In this document: positions 23,501-35,371 of the stretch, piece by piece
Layout: each line of letters begins with the position of its first letter
Numbering within the stretch: position 1 is the stretch's first letter
Assembly (NCBI GenBank): GCA_050084515.1
Contig: CM114271.1
Coordinates: 13,144,001 to 13,208,000 of the forward strand
DNA: 64,000 nt
From: Blasia pusilla
Lineage: Eukaryota > Marchantiophyta > Marchantiopsida > Blasiales
Direction: 5' to 3'
Made by a program: the position numbers and the translations under genes
The notes under the pieces: model-generated
Databases searched by the model: none
The model's input: the letters and a program-made list of their open reading frames with translations, nothing else
What the model was told of the DNA's origin: nothing

Positions 23501-24945
23501 CTCTATATAGTGTGAGTGCTGACCAAACAATGTGTTGGTGCGGAGCTTCCAAGTGTCTACCAAGAAACTCTTCACCACACTATCTACTTTACCTGATTGG
23601 GATCCCCAATAGACATTACTTACCAGTGCTGCAGCTTTGGGCAATGAATCAAGGCTATTGAATGTGTTGAACAATTCCGGTGTCATCAGCCTAGCAATAT
23701 TAGCATGTGCTCTTGCTCTGTGTGTTGTGAATTTTGAGCAGGAGACCATGTAATGACTTGAGGTTTCATCCCCATCGTCACATAAGGTGCAAGAGTTTAG
23801 TTGTGTTCCCATCTTGCTTTTCTCATGGTTCAAGTGGATTGCCCCCATCTTGAACTTGAACTTGAGCTAACAGACTGTACTCATTAAGAAGTGCCTGTTG
23901 TAGCCTTGTGACCATATGTGAGGAGGAAAACACTCTAATATAGTGTGAGTGTTGACCAAACAACGTGTCGGTGAGGAGCTTCCAAGTGTCTACCAAGAAA
24001 CTCTTCACCACACTATCTACTTTACCTGATTGGGATCCCCAATAGACATTACTTACCAGTGCCGCAACTTTGGGCAATGAATCAAGGCTATTGAATGTGT
24101 TGAATAATTCTGGTGTTACCAACTTAGCGATATCATCTTATGCTCTTGCTTTGTGTGATGTGAATTTTGCGTAGGAGACCAAGTAATGACTAGAGGTTTC
24201 ATCTCGATTGTCACACAAGGCACAAGAGTTTAGTTGTGTTCCCATCCAGAGAGAGAGATTGTACTCATTAAGTAGTGCATGTCGTAGCCTTGCGACAGTA
24301 GACCCCGCGCCCTGGTTGGACGATGCTTGAGACTGGGATGGGTGTAGAGAGAGGAAAAAGTGAAGAAGGTACCATAGGAGAGGAGGGAGGCACTCTCATA
24401 TAGTGTGAGTGGTGACCAAACAACGTGGTGGTGCGGAGCTTCCAAGTGCCAACCAAGAAACCCTTCATCACACTATCTACTTTACCTGATTGGGATCCCC
24501 AATAGACATTACGTACCAATGCATCAACTTTGGGCAATGAATCAAGGCTACTGAATGTGTTGAACAATTATAGTGATACCAACTTAGCAATATCAACATA
24601 TGCTCTTGCTCTGTGTGTTGTAAATTTTGAGCAAGAGACCAAGTAATGACTTGAGGTTTCATCCCCATCTTCACTTGTTCCTCTCTCTACACCCATCCCA
24701 GTCTCAAGCACCGTCCAACCAGGGCACGGTGTCTACTATTGTAAGGCTACGACAGACACTACTTAATGAATACACACACACACACTCTCTCTCTTTACTA
24801 TTGAGAGTGTCTCCTTCCTCTCATATGGTACCTTCTTCACTTTCTCCTCTCTCTATACCCATGCTAGTCTCAAGCACCGTCCAACCAGGGTGTGGGGTCT
24901 ATGGTCGTAAGGCTATGACATGCACTACTTAATGAGTACAATCTC
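20515..24945 (-). repeat. amplified gene-fragment array in the CACTA 5' region
   Basis: Blocks of about 250-600 bp recur with the order TTGCGACCATAGAC, CCTGGTTGGACGGTGCTTGA, GAGACTGGGATGGGTGTAG, TATAGTGTGAGTGCTGACC, TCTACTTTACCTGATTGGG, CCCAATAGACATTACTTACC, TTTGGGCAATGAATC and GTGTTGAACAATTC. Copies or parts are seen near 20520, 21780, 22140, 22470, 22850, 23180, 23390, 23900 and 24270. One more, in opposite orientation, spans about 24670-24940. On the minus strand the conserved coding-like part reads LFNTFNSLDSLPKVAALVSN then VYWGSQSGKVDSV. Two copies are preceded by a CxLC...DETSSHY...C pattern resembling the zinc-binding zf-RVT segment of plant LINE proteins. Smaller 145-bp tandem repeats lie at 21175-21480. 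This looks like a captured fragment that amplified inside the transposon. No copy is intact. Confidence 0.7.
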
Positions 24946-25268
24946 TATCCACTTTCCAGCTAGTGCACAGGATGAATGGTTTCAATATATATACTCGTGC
25001 TTTTGCTACATAATGAAAGTATGCTTGATCCAACGACATACTACTCAACAATAGGAGACTACAATTCAAGACAAGGCTTTGAGGATCTAATGTAAGAAAG
25101 TAGGCCAATGACGCGAGTGAAAAATCGAGAAGATTAATCAGAGTCCCAGATTGTACATTTCCCTACATCCTTACACTTGATCCTCCAAGTCGCCTTGTGA
25201 AATGGCGAGAAGATCTCAAGTACCAATACTTGGAGAGAGAGAGACTGTACTCATTAAGTTGTATTTGT

Positions 25269-25919
25269 TGTCACGTCTTTTAGGATAGATCGGCGAGATC
25301 TAGTTGAGCGCCTTTGCAAGTAGTGGAGGACAGACTCAAGAGGTTGAGGATGACCTACTAAGGCCCCTAGAAACCTGAGGGAGCTTGTTTCCCCTTCGTT
25401 TTGGCTCATTTGGAACCATATTGAGGAACTTACTATTTTAGGTAAGTATCGTTTTGAGTATATGGTCGACTTTATATTTTTGGTAAGTGGCCCTTGACCT
25501 CCTACATTAGGTCAAGAGCCAAGGAGGTAACTTGAGAGCATAGGTTACCATGGAGAGAACTTGGGAGAGGGGAGGGGTACCCTCAAGGAGAGAGAGCTTG
25601 AGAGCTCATTCTCTCTTTGTTGTACCTCTTGGGTTTAGGGTCATCAGGCGGCGGAACTATGGTTTTGCTTGCCTTGTGTGTGTAACCCAAGCCTCTAATT
25701 AGGAGAGTGGGTTTGGTTTGATATTGAGAGAGACATGTGAGAGTGCATACATTTGAGAGCTTTGGTGTTGCGAGAGATTGGATCTTGATTTATTGGAGAT
25801 ATTTTGGTACTTCTTATCTCGTTATTTGGATGCCATGAGTTAGCATGGGATCGTGCTTGTTTGTGTGTGTGTTCGGTGACAACAATGTATGTTGTGTAGC
25901 GATTTGTATGTTTATGATA
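25269..25919 (+). mobile_element. solo LTR of family beta inside the CACTA element
   Basis: It begins TGTCACGTCTTTTAGGATAG and ends near GCGATTTGTATGTTTATGATA. It matches, in order and across its length, the reverse complement of the LTR at 59186-59831: GATAGATCG, GATCTAG, CTTCGTTTTGGCTCATTTGG, GGTCAAGAGCCAAGGAGGT, GAGCTCATTCTCTCTTTGTT, GGAGATATTTTGGTACTTCT and ATGCCATGAGTTAGCATGGG. No internal region follows. Flanking 5-mers TTTGT and TTTTC are only partly alike, so the exact right edge is uncertain. Confidence 0.75.
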
Positions 25920-25939
25920 TTTTCAAGAGATTAAGTACT

Positions 25940-25941
<2 letters not shown>

Positions 25942-26029
<88 letters not shown>
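25942..26029. repeat. (GA)44 microsatellite
   Basis: An uninterrupted GA run of 88 bp, just right of the beta LTR. Confidence 0.97.
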
Positions 26030-26032
<3 letters not shown>

Positions 26033-26193
26033 GAAGAAGGGATTAGTATTCTTCTTGTTTAGTGCATTGTTTCTTCTAACAAAGCTCTTTGATGTTTAAT
26101 TTGTACGTAGGTAGCTTTAAAGAACTCTCACCAGCAAGCTCTGCACAATTATCTATTTCAAGTTTCTTAGGAAAGGCTAAGAAATAGCCTCTG

Positions 26194-26880
26194 ATTATGG
26201 AGGGAAACTTACCTTCTCGAAGACTCTATGATTCTGAATACTTTTTGTTGAGGTTGCGTGGTCTTTTGGTGGATTGGAAGAAGAAGATATTTTAGAAGAG
26301 TAGGCCTTTAGGGATATTTGATCGAATCTTGGGTCTGCCAATCCTTGTACGTGTAAGGATTTTGCAGTTGATTGATGATTCTAGAAGAAATGACCATGCC
26401 AATGGTTATAAGGTTGGAAAGAGAACATTATTTGATGTGACAGAGTATCATTTCTATGTTAGGTTTGTTGATGTTATTCTCCGCCATGATGAAAGATACT
26501 CTTTACTTGCCTTGATAATGGTCGGGGTGTTGGTAAGGTCATTGTTCATATATACCACGATAAGCAAGGAATGGCTATCGGGACAGACATTGATGTAAAT
26601 GTTACAAAATTGGTGCGTTTGTTAGAGTATGCAATTGAGGTCGGTGGGAAAAGTGTCCAAGTACGTTTAGAGTACAGTAATTTTTGGGAAGGGAAAAGTC
26701 CAGGAGAGCAAGTTTGCACTCGTTGAAGGAACCAAACGGTTTCTGGAAGGACATGTATTTGTTGTTTCAGAATATGTTGTGTTGCTACATGGCAAAGAAT
26801 TCCAGCTCCTAATAGATATTAGTAGTTTGATTAAGCTTGTTAAAGGCTATAAAGTAGGATTTTGATTAATATAACAACTT
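26194..26880 (+). pseudogene. unknown coding-like segment inside the CACTA element
   Basis: From 26194 (MEGNLPSRRLYDSEYFLLRL) the plus strand reads as protein-like text through one stop into a 90-codon open stretch (26329-26598) with KRTLFDVTEYHFYVRF and ILRHDERYSLL. Near 26510 the sense moves to another frame: GVGKVIVHIYHDKQGMAIG, then LVRLLEYAIEVGGKSVQVRL and EYSNFW, ending at stops near 26725. I do not recognise the family. It lies between the gene-fragment array and the transposase in the same orientation. It may be an extra transposon gene or a captured host gene. The frame changes make it non-functional. Confidence 0.45.
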
Positions 26881-27600
26881 TTCATTAAAGAGATCATGTG
26901 AAATGATTGTGGTTTGTTTGCATATTTGACTTCAAATATGATTTGTTAAGCACCAAGTTTCTTTAGGAGTGTTTGAATGTGACTCTCAAGAAAGTAACTC
27001 AGATGATAGCTTTTTTCTGAACAAGTTCATACTCTTCTTTCCTCGAGAGTTTCCAAGAAAGCTTCGGGATTGTCATGGATTTTTTAGATAAAATTATAGT
27101 AATGGCTGGCTTTTTTACGTAGGTGTAAGTGATATGTCATTTGCATAGACACTCGTTTATAGTGGGATATTGCAATGGTGTTGAGATCATCTGGATCTAA
27201 TATGTCATGAATGTGATGAAATGGCTTGCAGCGTTACACACACCATTTGAATCGGTCTGAGCTTTCAACGAGTGCAGAAAAATAGACCATCCAAGAAAGT
27301 TATTTATCAATTCCCTAGCAAGAATTCTTTAGTGGACAGTAGTCAAAGCAAGTGTGGGTAAATATAGGATTCAAAGGATTTTTTTCATGTATCAGTAGAT
27401 GAGATATACTACATATATCAAACCATTGAGGTCCATCTTGGAAATCTCTATTTTTTTATTCCCCTTGGTATGGTGTGGTGTGTCGGATGGTTTAGGCTTA
27501 ATTACTCAATATCATGGCCATGGAAACCACCTCCCTTGGACATAGGAAATCTTTACGTCATCCTAATAGAGTGGCTACGCATGACTTGTAATTATGGCAT

Positions 27601-30600
27601 AGAGAGCTTGCTAGGGCTGAGGCAGATGGCAAGAGACGTATAAAATGCCCTTGCAATGAGTGCAAGGGGTAGAAAACTATTACATTACATACGGTAGATG
27701 ATCACCTACGAAGGAATGGTAGATTCCCTTTGTACCGGTTGTGGAAAGGGATAGAAGAAAGGGACTTCTCTGATGAGGAGTGGCTAGCTGAAGACCAAAT
27801 GGATAGTACACTTCATCAGAAGTGCATTATGGAGTCAATTGTTAGAATAAAAGATGATTGTACTGAAGATAGGGATGCAACATATAATCGAAATGCAGCC
27901 CCTCCTATGGACATGGATGTGGATGTTAACCAGATGTTGAACGAGGTGTTTGCCCAATATGACCAACTATATGAGGGTAATGTTGGTCATGGAGGAGGGG
28001 AAATAGGGGAAGATCCGCATGAGATGACCATTGACATCCCAACTGCAGAACCTGATATGCTAAATGAAGCATGCAAGCCAATTTTTTCCTGATGCCAAAG
28101 TATCTACGCTTTCTTTTATCATGCATATTTTCAATATTTTTGGGGCACACGGTGTACCCAATATAGTTGTTGATGAACTATTCAAGCTGCTTGGAAAACA
28201 CGTATTGCTAGAAGGTAATCGAGTTCCGAAAAGTCATTATGCAGCGAAGAAGCTAGTGGGAAAGTTGGGGTTGGGATACAATACCACATGCTTGTCCTCA
28301 AGGATGTGTATTGTATCGTGGGGATCTACATGGAGCTGAAGTGTGTCCAAAATATGGAGAGAGTAGATTCAAGAAAGTTGGGAAAAGTATGGTTCCATCC
28401 AAGGTCTTGAGGCATTTTCCTATAATCCCAAGACTACAATGTATGTTTAGGTCCAATGCACTTTCAGAATTGATGTGTTGGTGTCGCGACCCTCATGACC
28501 AAACAAGTGCCAAGCGGAACATCGGAACATTAGCGGGCTCACGCTAAGATGGTTTGTGCGTTGGAGTTGTCTCAAAGAGGAGACAAGAGACGAGACGCGA
28601 GCGAGGAGTCGCGTTTCAGGTGTTATGGTCGCAACTGAGAAACCTGGACCAAACGCAGAATGAGACTTGAAAGAAGTCGAGTCTAGGAAGTGGGTTGCCA
28701 AAGGAAAGATCCGGATGTGGAACGCCACTAGCGTTTGAGAGTTTCCGACTGTATTTATGGCCATAACTTTTAGCGCCAAGATGCGTTTGGAGCAAATAAG
28801 GGTGCGTTGGAAAGCTTACAGAGAGCCGGTCCAAACGCACCAAAGATCGCTGCAAACGCATAAGCAGCGGCCGAGATACGACCCAAAAACGACTGTAAGT
28901 GGAGTCGAGTTGAGGGCCACAATGAAGGGCCCGACCCTCTTTTCTCAAAGGGGAGGGGTTATTGGAGAACCCCAGAAGTACTAGTAAGGGGGAAGGTCTC
29001 CGAGAGTGCTTGGAACCCAAACCCCACTTTGGGCGCCGCGGGGCGGCTCAAGAGCATGGAACGGAACGCGAGTTTGGGGTTGGGTTGGAAAACCTGCACC
29101 AAGTCCAAAGTGAGGCGATTTTAGACATCCTCTTGGATTCCACCCGCGACTCAATTACTTGGGTCTCGGTTTGGAACTCACCGAGGACCGTTGAGCAGTT
29201 GGGATCGCTAGCGCGCAAGTGCCGTTCAGATCCTTGACTAACCAGAAAGTCTGTTCCAAGTCTTGAAGGACTTGCCATGTGTTGGAAGCTAGGAACTAAG
29301 GAAGGTTGAGCTTGATGAGACGCCGAGTTGAGGACTCGGTGGGTTGGAACGCCGGTTGGTCAAACCTGACTAACGAGAGTGCGTGTTTGGGTGCAGATTG
29401 GCGATGAGTTCGTGACCTACTGAACGCACGCTTCCGCAACACTAAAGATTGACGTTCAAGGAGAGTAGGGGCGCGACAGTTGGGCACCTGATAATATGAG
29501 CAAGGATGGTATTGTAAGGCATACTGGAGATTCTAAAGCATGGAAACACGTGGATGAATTGTATCCAGATTTCCAACTTGAAAAGAGGAATTGTAGGTGT
29601 GGTTTGTCTTTAGATGGTGTAAACCCCTTTTTAGACAAGGCTAGCTCATGGAGTACTTAGCCCGTTTTACTAGTGAATTATAACTTGCCACCTTGGCTAC
29701 AAACCAAGAATTTTTTCATTCAATTGGTTTTGATCATGCATGGCAAGGAGAGTGTTAATGCGAGGAACATTGACACTTTTCTTGCTCCAATTTTGGAGGA
29801 GTTCATAGAACTATGGCAAGGTGTAGACTTTTATGATGTCAGAAAACTGAATAGGGTGTGGAAGTTTACATGTAGAGCCTTATCCTTTGGAATATCAATG
29901 ATTATCCAGCATATGGACTAGTTTCTGGGCAAAGTCATGTTGGAAAACATGCATGCACTGATTGTGGACCAAGAGTGAACTCAAACTTCTCCAAGGAGTG
30001 CGGAATGCCTATATTTGGAGGCCACCGTCGATATCTGCACCCTAGCCATGAATGGAGACATACAAAGTATGGTATCCACTTCAATGGTGCAAGTGAATCT
30101 AGAGACCCTCCCAAACCTATCTCAACTGATGAGATTCTACAATGGGCAGAGGATAAGCTAATCTACGAGAGAAATGGTGGCCGAGAAGATCATCCACAAG
30201 ACCCTTTTAAGAAGACAAGTGTGAAAAGGACACAATTTTTTGACCTACCTTATTGGAGAGTATCCAATAGAGATCAATAGGGTTTTGAATGTAAAAGCTT
30301 TTATTTCTGTGCTTGAAGAATCCTTATGATGCTTCTAGTAAGTTTTTCTTAACTAGTATTTCTTTGATTTTTCCTAGCACCTCCTTATCAGACATACAAT
30401 CAATGTGATACATGTGGAGAAGAATATAGCTGAAAACATTGTGAAAACAATTATGGGGATGAAGGATACAATGAAAGTTAGACGAGACATGGAAAAACGC
30501 GGAATCGGACCTCACTTATGGCTACGACCGCATCCTTCAAAGAGCAGGGGTCTTGTTAAACCTATAGCTAAGTATATCCTATCTCCCTTGGAGTTGACAA

Positions 30601-32058
30601 CATTTCTTGGAAGGGTTGAGGCATTGAAAGTGCCTTCTGGCTATTGCGGTGAGTTGAAGAAACATGTTGTTAGGAAAAAGTTGGGCAACATGAAGTCTCA
30701 TGATTACCATGTCTTCATTCATCAGATTTTGCCATATTGCCTACGAGGGCTCATGAGTGAAGAGGTGAGGGTCACTATCATGAGACTAAGCAAGGTCCTT
30801 AGGAACATTTCAATGAAGATGTGGGATCCTTCTCGCTATGAGAAACTGCATGAAGATACTGTGGTCACTCTATGCTTGTTGGAAATGCACTTCCTACCTG
30901 CATTCTTTGATGTAATGAATCATCTTCTCTTACATGTTGTAGAGGAGTTAGATATTTGTGGCCCAGTAGCATGTTGATGGATGTATCCTTTTGAGAGGTA
31001 TATGGGAGTGATGAAAAAGTATGTGAGGTCAAAGGCACGCCGTAAAGGATGTATGGCCGAGAGATATGTCCTCAACGAAGCATTGGGTTTTGGAATATAT
31101 GAGGAGGTTTGAACATGTCCAAAATTGAGTATGGGACTATGGAAAGGAAGCAGAGGTGGCTGGAGAGGAACTAGAAGGTGCAGCAACAACCATCACACTT
31201 TCGTGAGACCTTTTAGTCTTGGAGCACAACTATATACTACGCAACACTCAATGCATGGAGAAATGGTATAGGTAGGGTATCTGTATCTAATCTCTATCCT
31301 TGTGTTTGTTTTCTGATTGGAGTATGAGATATGGCATATCTAGAAGGTTCAATTGTTGATGTTGGTAGTTTCTTACTCTAAACTAATATTCATTGAATTT
31401 TACAGGATTTATGAAGAGAGTGAAATTAACAATATGTCCTTCCAAGATTGGGTTCGTCCAGCCATTTTGGAAGCTGCAGAAGGGAACCTTGAGAAGCTTG
31501 ATGACGAGGCATTTGCTCTCTCCATACCTCCTACTGCTTAAGTGCTCTCCTACAAGAATATGAAAGCTTACAGTAGTCATTATAGGGTGGAAGGGAGTGG
31601 AGGATTAAGTTTCTCAACTTATGATTGTGGTATAGGAGCCGTATTTTTGGATGAGGAGGGCGGGGGGATCCAATTCACATAGTGCTTATTCATATGTGGG
31701 TGTTTTAGTTGATATCTTAGCCTTTGACTACCAGATTATAGGGCAACCTCTCATTCTAATAAGAGGTAGATGGATGAGAGCAGACTAGGACTCTAGGCGC
31801 CCATCCATGAAACGAGATGGGGAGGGTTTTCTTCTTGCTAACCTAAATGATAATGAGCCACTTCACCACCAGCCTTTTGTGTTTCCTTCACAAGTAGAAC
31901 AGGTTTTCTATGGAGATCCGGGTGACGGATGTGCGTGGAGAGTAGTACTTAGGAAAGAAGCAAGGTCTCGCCGTAGCTTTGCAGATTTGACAGATATGAA
32001 TTGGGATAAGGAGGAGAGTAGTGAATACCATAGCCTGGAGGTGACTCCTTTTTTGTAG
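27601..32058 (+). pseudogene. CACTA TNP2-type transposase, broken
   Basis: Domains in order: a transposase-associated N-terminus (RIKCPCNECKG, stop, then VDDHLRRNGRFPLYRLWKGI, 27601-27780); ACKPIFPDAKVSTLSF and LLGKHVLLEGNRVPKSHY after a frame change near 28085; CPKYGESRF and VLRHFPIIPRLQ, the start of the TNP2 (Transposase_21) domain, 28330-28440. The alpha solo LTR (28482-29478) then interrupts. The domain resumes with KDGIVRHTGDSKAWKH, NYNLPPWLQTKNFF, MGHRRFLP-like GGHRRYLHP, FFDLPYW (30236) and, after a probable intron, INVIHVEKNIAENIV to DVMNHLLLHV (30400-30940). A TGA at 30975-30977 precedes WMYPFERYMGVMKKYVR. The C-terminal part (MKAYSSHYRV near 31560, then FVFPSQVEQVFY and WRVVLR, 31807-32058) matches the DUF4216-like end. 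At least two stops and three frame changes are visible. Confidence 0.88.
28482..29478 (+). mobile_element. solo LTR of family alpha inside the transposase
   Basis: Starts TGTCGCGACCCTCATGACC and ends GGGGCGCGACA (997 bp). GTTGG lies directly on both sides (28477-28481 and 29479-29483), a perfect 5-bp target duplication. The insertion splits the codon run between LSELMCW and the NMSKDGIVRH segment of TNP2. It is the same family as the LTR at 6556-7564 and lacks an internal region. Confidence 0.93.
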
Positions 32059-32441
32059 AGACATTTTCCCCATATCAATACTCTTGACGCCATTGAACTA
32101 AATGACGCTAAAGTTGCCATAGCTCAATCGGATTTTAGCCAAGTACATGTAGTGGAAGTTTTGCAGAGCATGGACAACGATGGGGATGAATTAGATCATG
32201 ATCTTAGCGATTAGATCAGGATCTCATCGATTAGATAAACTAGATGTCCATAGTTGTGCCTGTTGTGTGTATGTGTTTTTTAGTTCTTGTGGGGTTGAAC
32301 CATTTGATAAACATGTTTTTCCTTCACACAACTTGAGAGCTACCTTTGTGTAGGGATATGGAGCCAGCTATTGCACAGAGTGATTATTAAAATAGACAAG
32401 GTGAATTAGGAGTCCAGTGTGAGAAGAACCAGAAATCTAGT

Positions 32442-34604
32442 ATGCATAGTCATGAGAAGACAAAGGGAGTTGAGGCCTCAAGAGACTTCAATCATGAGGT
32501 CCATGATGTAGATGCTCCCATTGATAATGAGGTGGAGGATACTAGCACGGCCTACGAGAAGAATCGTGAGCGTAACATTCAGAGAAGGAAAGAGATGGAG
32601 AGAATTCTTTTTCAGAACTGCCAATTAATTGACGTATGTTTTCTTGGCCTAGTGTTTATGGTTGGGGGATCCTTTAGTGGATTTAAGTTAGTGCAAGTAA
32701 ATTTCATAGTGATTGCTAGTGAAATGAAAAGTACACATGATTACTCATGGCGTGGAATGAATTTGCTCTTGTTTATTGAACTAATTGTGAAACATGGATA
32801 GTAATGGAGCAATTCAAGAAAAGAGGCAACTAGCAACAAAGATTCATGTTGCTCTAAATGTGGTAAGCCTTCGCCGACAAAGTGCACGCCTCAACAAGAC
32901 CCTAAATATTCCAGATTTCTCAGATAGGAAATTTGAGAAGGAACCAATGGGATATGCATCACATGAAGACAATGTGGTCGGTTTGGATTCACCCGATCCT
33001 GTAAGTACCGGATTATGGGATTATCCATATTATTCAATCAAATGACATTGATTTTTAGTAGGAGATACTTGATATGAGTATTCTTTCTATGATCCTACCT
33101 TGTTTGCTGATTAAATTGAGCTCTTTACTGTGTATAGGGATCATAATATATGAAAGGAGTCCATGCTGATAGTGTAGAGAGACAAAGATCCCAAGGCCAA
33201 CAAAATGTTGTTAAAGACGGGATGCATGTACATCCCTCTCCACACTTAGACTTGGACAATATGTCCCATAAACCTCCATGAGAGACTCAAAGTTGGAGAG
33301 GAGGCCACTTGTGGGGTGGTCCTCCTTGCGGTGGATGGTACAACCAACCCCCTCCCAATATGTATGGAAGATCTCGGAAGCAGGACTCTCAACCCATGGA
33401 TGAGAGAGGTCTCCATCCATGGGTTGGATGCAAGAGATGCAGAGAGGCACGTTGGGGGCATGTCAAGAAATAGATTTATGTGGGACCATTCATCCCCCTG
33501 GGCTGAATCACATGGACCAGGTTCCTACAACCATGTACCACGTGTTGTAGTAGAAGATTGGAGGCATGGAGAGCGCGGATATCCCCTTGAGAGTAGCCCT
33601 CAATGGAATTCAATGAGTACTTAATTCGATTCATTTTTATTCAATTCACATGAATTTACCATGTCATAATGTATTTGTGATTTATTATCCTCTAATATTC
33701 CTGTGCATGAACAGGTTCCACCTCCAGGAGAATTGGAAGGGCCTTCGATAAGGTGTTGAATTCAGTATCTTTGCCATAACCTATAATTTTGTATGATTTC
33801 ATATATCTTCCATTCAATTGTAGATTTCAGATATCTCCAATGGCTACTTCTTGTGCAGATGTTTAGGGGCCCACCGAGTAGAAGTCAATCATGTATGACT
33901 CTACTGCACCAGAAAACACTCCATCTACAGGTGGCGAGATCCAAACTTCTGGAAGTGGGGATTTAGATATCTTGTTCTAAATTTATGAATTTTCTTGAAG
34001 ATTTCAAGTGGATGTTGGTTCCCATCTCCCCTTGAGCCTCTCCTTCCTACATTGAATTTTTATAAATAAACTGCTCCCAAGTATCTAATAGCATAGAGTC
34101 CTAACACCTTTCTAACTATATGATGAGTGTTCTGATGTGAAAGAAGAGAAGCGAGGATTTTTCCATCGCCATAAAAAGCGTCAGCTTTGGAACAAAGAGG
34201 CCTCAGAGCATAACAAGGCCCATCTTCGACCCACATGTGAGTTATTGGAGACTAGATGGGCCGATAATGCGGCCGCCGGTTATGAGGCATGGTTGAGTGA
34301 TGTAAAGGTATAGATGATGCGTTACTTAGACATCTCATGTGTGGACATAGATAAACAAGATAGTATTTGTATGGCCACCATCCGCAATCAAATGGACATG
34401 GCTTGGGAGTATGTTGGTACATCTAGGTTAAACCCGGATTGCTTAAGGAAGAAGATGTCTTCTTTACTGAAGATTGAGAGATACATGATGAAGACTTACT
34501 TCAAGAGCAAGGGGGGGCATCGTGCCGCAAAATTTCACCCTGATTGTAAGCGTGTAGCATGGGAACGCCCGGTAGACTACTGTTGTCCGACAAAGCCAAG
34601 ATGA
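32442..34604 (+). pseudogene. CACTA second gene, N-terminal parts
   Basis: Open segments in the same orientation as the transposase: 32442-32801 (YEKNRERNIQRRKEMERIL, basic), 32794-33045, 33316-33624 and 34130-34604. The last includes a lysine-rich run, LLETRWADNAAAGYEAW and AWEYVGTSRLNPDCLRKK. Position after TNP2 and composition fit the second CACTA protein (DNA-binding, Ptta/En-Spm type). Sequence similarity alone is weak, and exons and stops cannot be told apart with certainty. Confidence 0.5.
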
Positions 34605-35089
34605 AAGCTGAAGTAATTAGTGAAATCGGCAAGGGGCAAGGTGGAGAATCCGAATCCCAATGGACGGTCAAGTGTTCAAGGTGTGAGGATTGGGGTTGTA
34701 AGTGTTCTTTGCAACTCCTTATTTGAGATGATGTTCCTTACTTCCACTATAATCTTATTGTTAATCTCCTTCAATACACAACTATGGGTGCATTCATTCC
34801 AACCAAATGGAGTAAAGAAAGATAAAACATGTACTTTTTTTTACGGTAGGTACATTTCTTAGATTCTTACAATGTTGAGTTGGCGTGTAGGGGGGGGAAC
34901 AACAGAAACTCATAATGAGAGGGAGTTGCGAAGTACTACACGTTTCAATGGGGGCTCAAAGATAAGGTCCATCATTGAGTGGTATAGCATGGAACATGAA
35001 GTATTCATGCTTCTTGGAAGTATTTCTTTAAATGTGCTTGTAGATTGATAGGCTAAATCATTATACCCTCTTCACTATGTCTTTGTGTT

Positions 35090-35371
35090 TTGCAAAATGC
35101 CGTGGACTCACAAGTTACCAATCAACTAGAGGTGCAAGAGCAACGATGGGTAGAGGATGCAAAGCTTTTAAGGCATGAGTTAAATTCCACAACAGCAGAA
35201 TTAAGTGGACAGATTGCAAATCTGGTCGAAATAGTTGCAGATCTTGCACGGAGGAGAGTAGGGGTAGAGGCTTCCAATGCCCACTCAACACTACGCATGA
35301 CGGAGTCTAAAGTGCAAGAAGGTATGTCCATTTGTAAGAAATCATTGTATGCTTGGGCAAATCCTCATTGA
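35090..35371 (+). pseudogene. coiled-coil segment of the second CACTA gene
   Basis: This is an open stretch of 93 codons rich in Gln, Glu and Leu (LEVQEQRWVEDAKLLRHEL, then GQIANLVEIVADLARRR), which reads as a coiled coil. Such a dimerisation segment is common in the second protein of CACTA elements. It is probably one exon of the gene that ends at 37268. Confidence 0.5.
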
